Assembly (NCBI GenBank): GCA_026770585.1 | Contig: MU646309.1 | Location: 828,384 to 839,072 of the forward strand | Direction: 5' to 3' | Length of the DNA: 10,689 nt | From: Baffinella frigidus | Taxonomy: Eukaryota > Cryptophyceae > Cryptomonadales > Baffinellaceae | Shown here: positions 10,507 to 10,689 of the stretch, in pieces | How the letters are laid out: every line of letters begins with the position of its first letter | How positions within the stretch are numbered: the stretch's first letter is position 1 | The notes under the pieces: model-generated | Told to the model about the DNA's origin: nothing | Databases searched by the model: none | What the model saw: only the letters and a program-made list of their open reading frames with translations | Program-made: the position numbers and the translations under genes

Positions 10507-10590
10507 TCGTGAGGGAGTTAGAGGCCAGCGTCAAAAGGGAGGGATAGGACGGGTCCGAGCGGGAGGGAGAGGGCGGGGTCACAGAGCGTC
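10340..10590 (-). repeat. Tandem duplication around candidate exon 1
   Basis: GAGGGAGTAAGAGGCCAACG (10347) matches GAGGGAGTTAGAGGCCAGCG (10511), each followed by TCAAGAGGGAGGGA-like bases. The minus-strand versions are the pyrimidine-rich stretch before exon 1. Between them are a TAAATAAATAAAATAAA run (10411-10430) and exon 1. Confidence 0.65.
10460..10506 (-). CDS. Candidate exon 1, upstream of WD40 blades
   Basis: Minus-strand frame reads PALLGYVKTGGPFTGR and ends in a good donor (CG|GTAACC). It ends two bases into a codon, and the next exon (9642-9774) supplies exactly one, giving R then YASKEKGK. The 5' boundary is unresolved. The upstream minus strand is pyrimidine-rich, but the only AG close by is in CAAG|ACTGG at 10483-10484, which would shorten the exon to TGGPFTGR. 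Another open frame across the same bases is longer but does not fit the next junction. I do not recognise the segment. Confidence 0.4.
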
Positions 10591-10592
10591 AG

Positions 10593-10689
<97 letters not shown>
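10593..10689. repeat. (TA)n dinucleotide tract to the window end
   Basis: At least 48 uninterrupted TA units reach the last base, so the true length is unknown. Confidence 0.95.

Noticed and set aside
10367-10582. Minus-strand open frame of 71 residues beginning in a pyrimidine-rich stretch as a complete small gene
   Set aside because: Its sequence is mostly the duplicated CT-rich flank and TAAATAAA run, and another frame of the same bases fits the exon chain by phase.
1-10689. rRNA, tRNA, transposase or reverse transcriptase
   Set aside because: No cloverleaf, conserved rRNA segment, DDE or YxDD-like motif recognised in any frame; foldbacks are too short to code.

Overview
The window looks like nuclear DNA of a eukaryote, most likely a microalga. 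Three things point there: short GC-rich coding islands bounded by GT/AG splice signals, thousands of bases of degenerate plant-type telomere-like repeat (TTTAGGG and variants TTTCGGG, TTTGGGG, GTGTAGG, TTTATGG) inside introns, and no compact bacterial-style genes. TTTAGGG-type telomeres occur in green algae, dinoflagellates, cryptophytes and chromerids; the sequence alone does not let me choose among them.

None of the long open frames is a gene by itself. The real coding content is a chain of about 15 short exons on the minus strand, read from about 10506 down to 413, with the gene probably continuing past both ends. I found them by looking for protein-like islands flanked by AG and GT on the minus strand. 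The strongest support is that intron phases fit from one exon to the next along almost the whole chain. The joined product is about 430 residues: WD40 beta-propeller blades (exons at 9642-9774, 9160-9222, 8400-8480, 7093-7253, 6559-6622, 6313-6370, 6000-6053), a helical segment (4145-4230), an acidic linker (3308-3343), and a beta-sandwich resembling the chitobiase/beta-hexosaminidase C-terminal domain (3119-3165, 2676-2797, 2034-2273). It ends in a less certain basic tail (1682-1723, 413-481).

The introns are the striking part. They hold (1) telomere-like repeats almost all in one orientation, G-rich strand on plus, so the pre-mRNA would carry the C-rich strand; (2) degenerate partial copies, called 'ghosts' here, of most exons. 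Ghosts upstream of the intact exon keep the acceptor and 5' half, and ghosts downstream usually keep the 3' half and donor; (3) at least three foldback elements (2890-3040, 4951-5127, 10035-10232), one of which splits a ghost exon just after its acceptor; (4) a 35-bp minisatellite (3705-4126), GA tracts, a terminal TA tract and smaller tandem repeats.

Layout by plus coordinate: 1-2030 telomere-like repeats with the 3'-most exons and their copies; 2034-3345 chitobiase-like domain exons with GA tracts and a foldback; 3446-4900 TTTGGGG block, minisatellite and the helical exon with ghosts; 4951-6053 foldback, AAAGTCACTT-rich repeats and four copies of one WD40 exon; 6062-7735 repeat blocks and three WD40 exons; 7742-8967 six-member ghost ladder of the VKVWD exon; 8817-9160 TTTCGGG blocks; 9160-10506 the most upstream WD40 exons with ghost ladders; 10593-10689 (TA)n.
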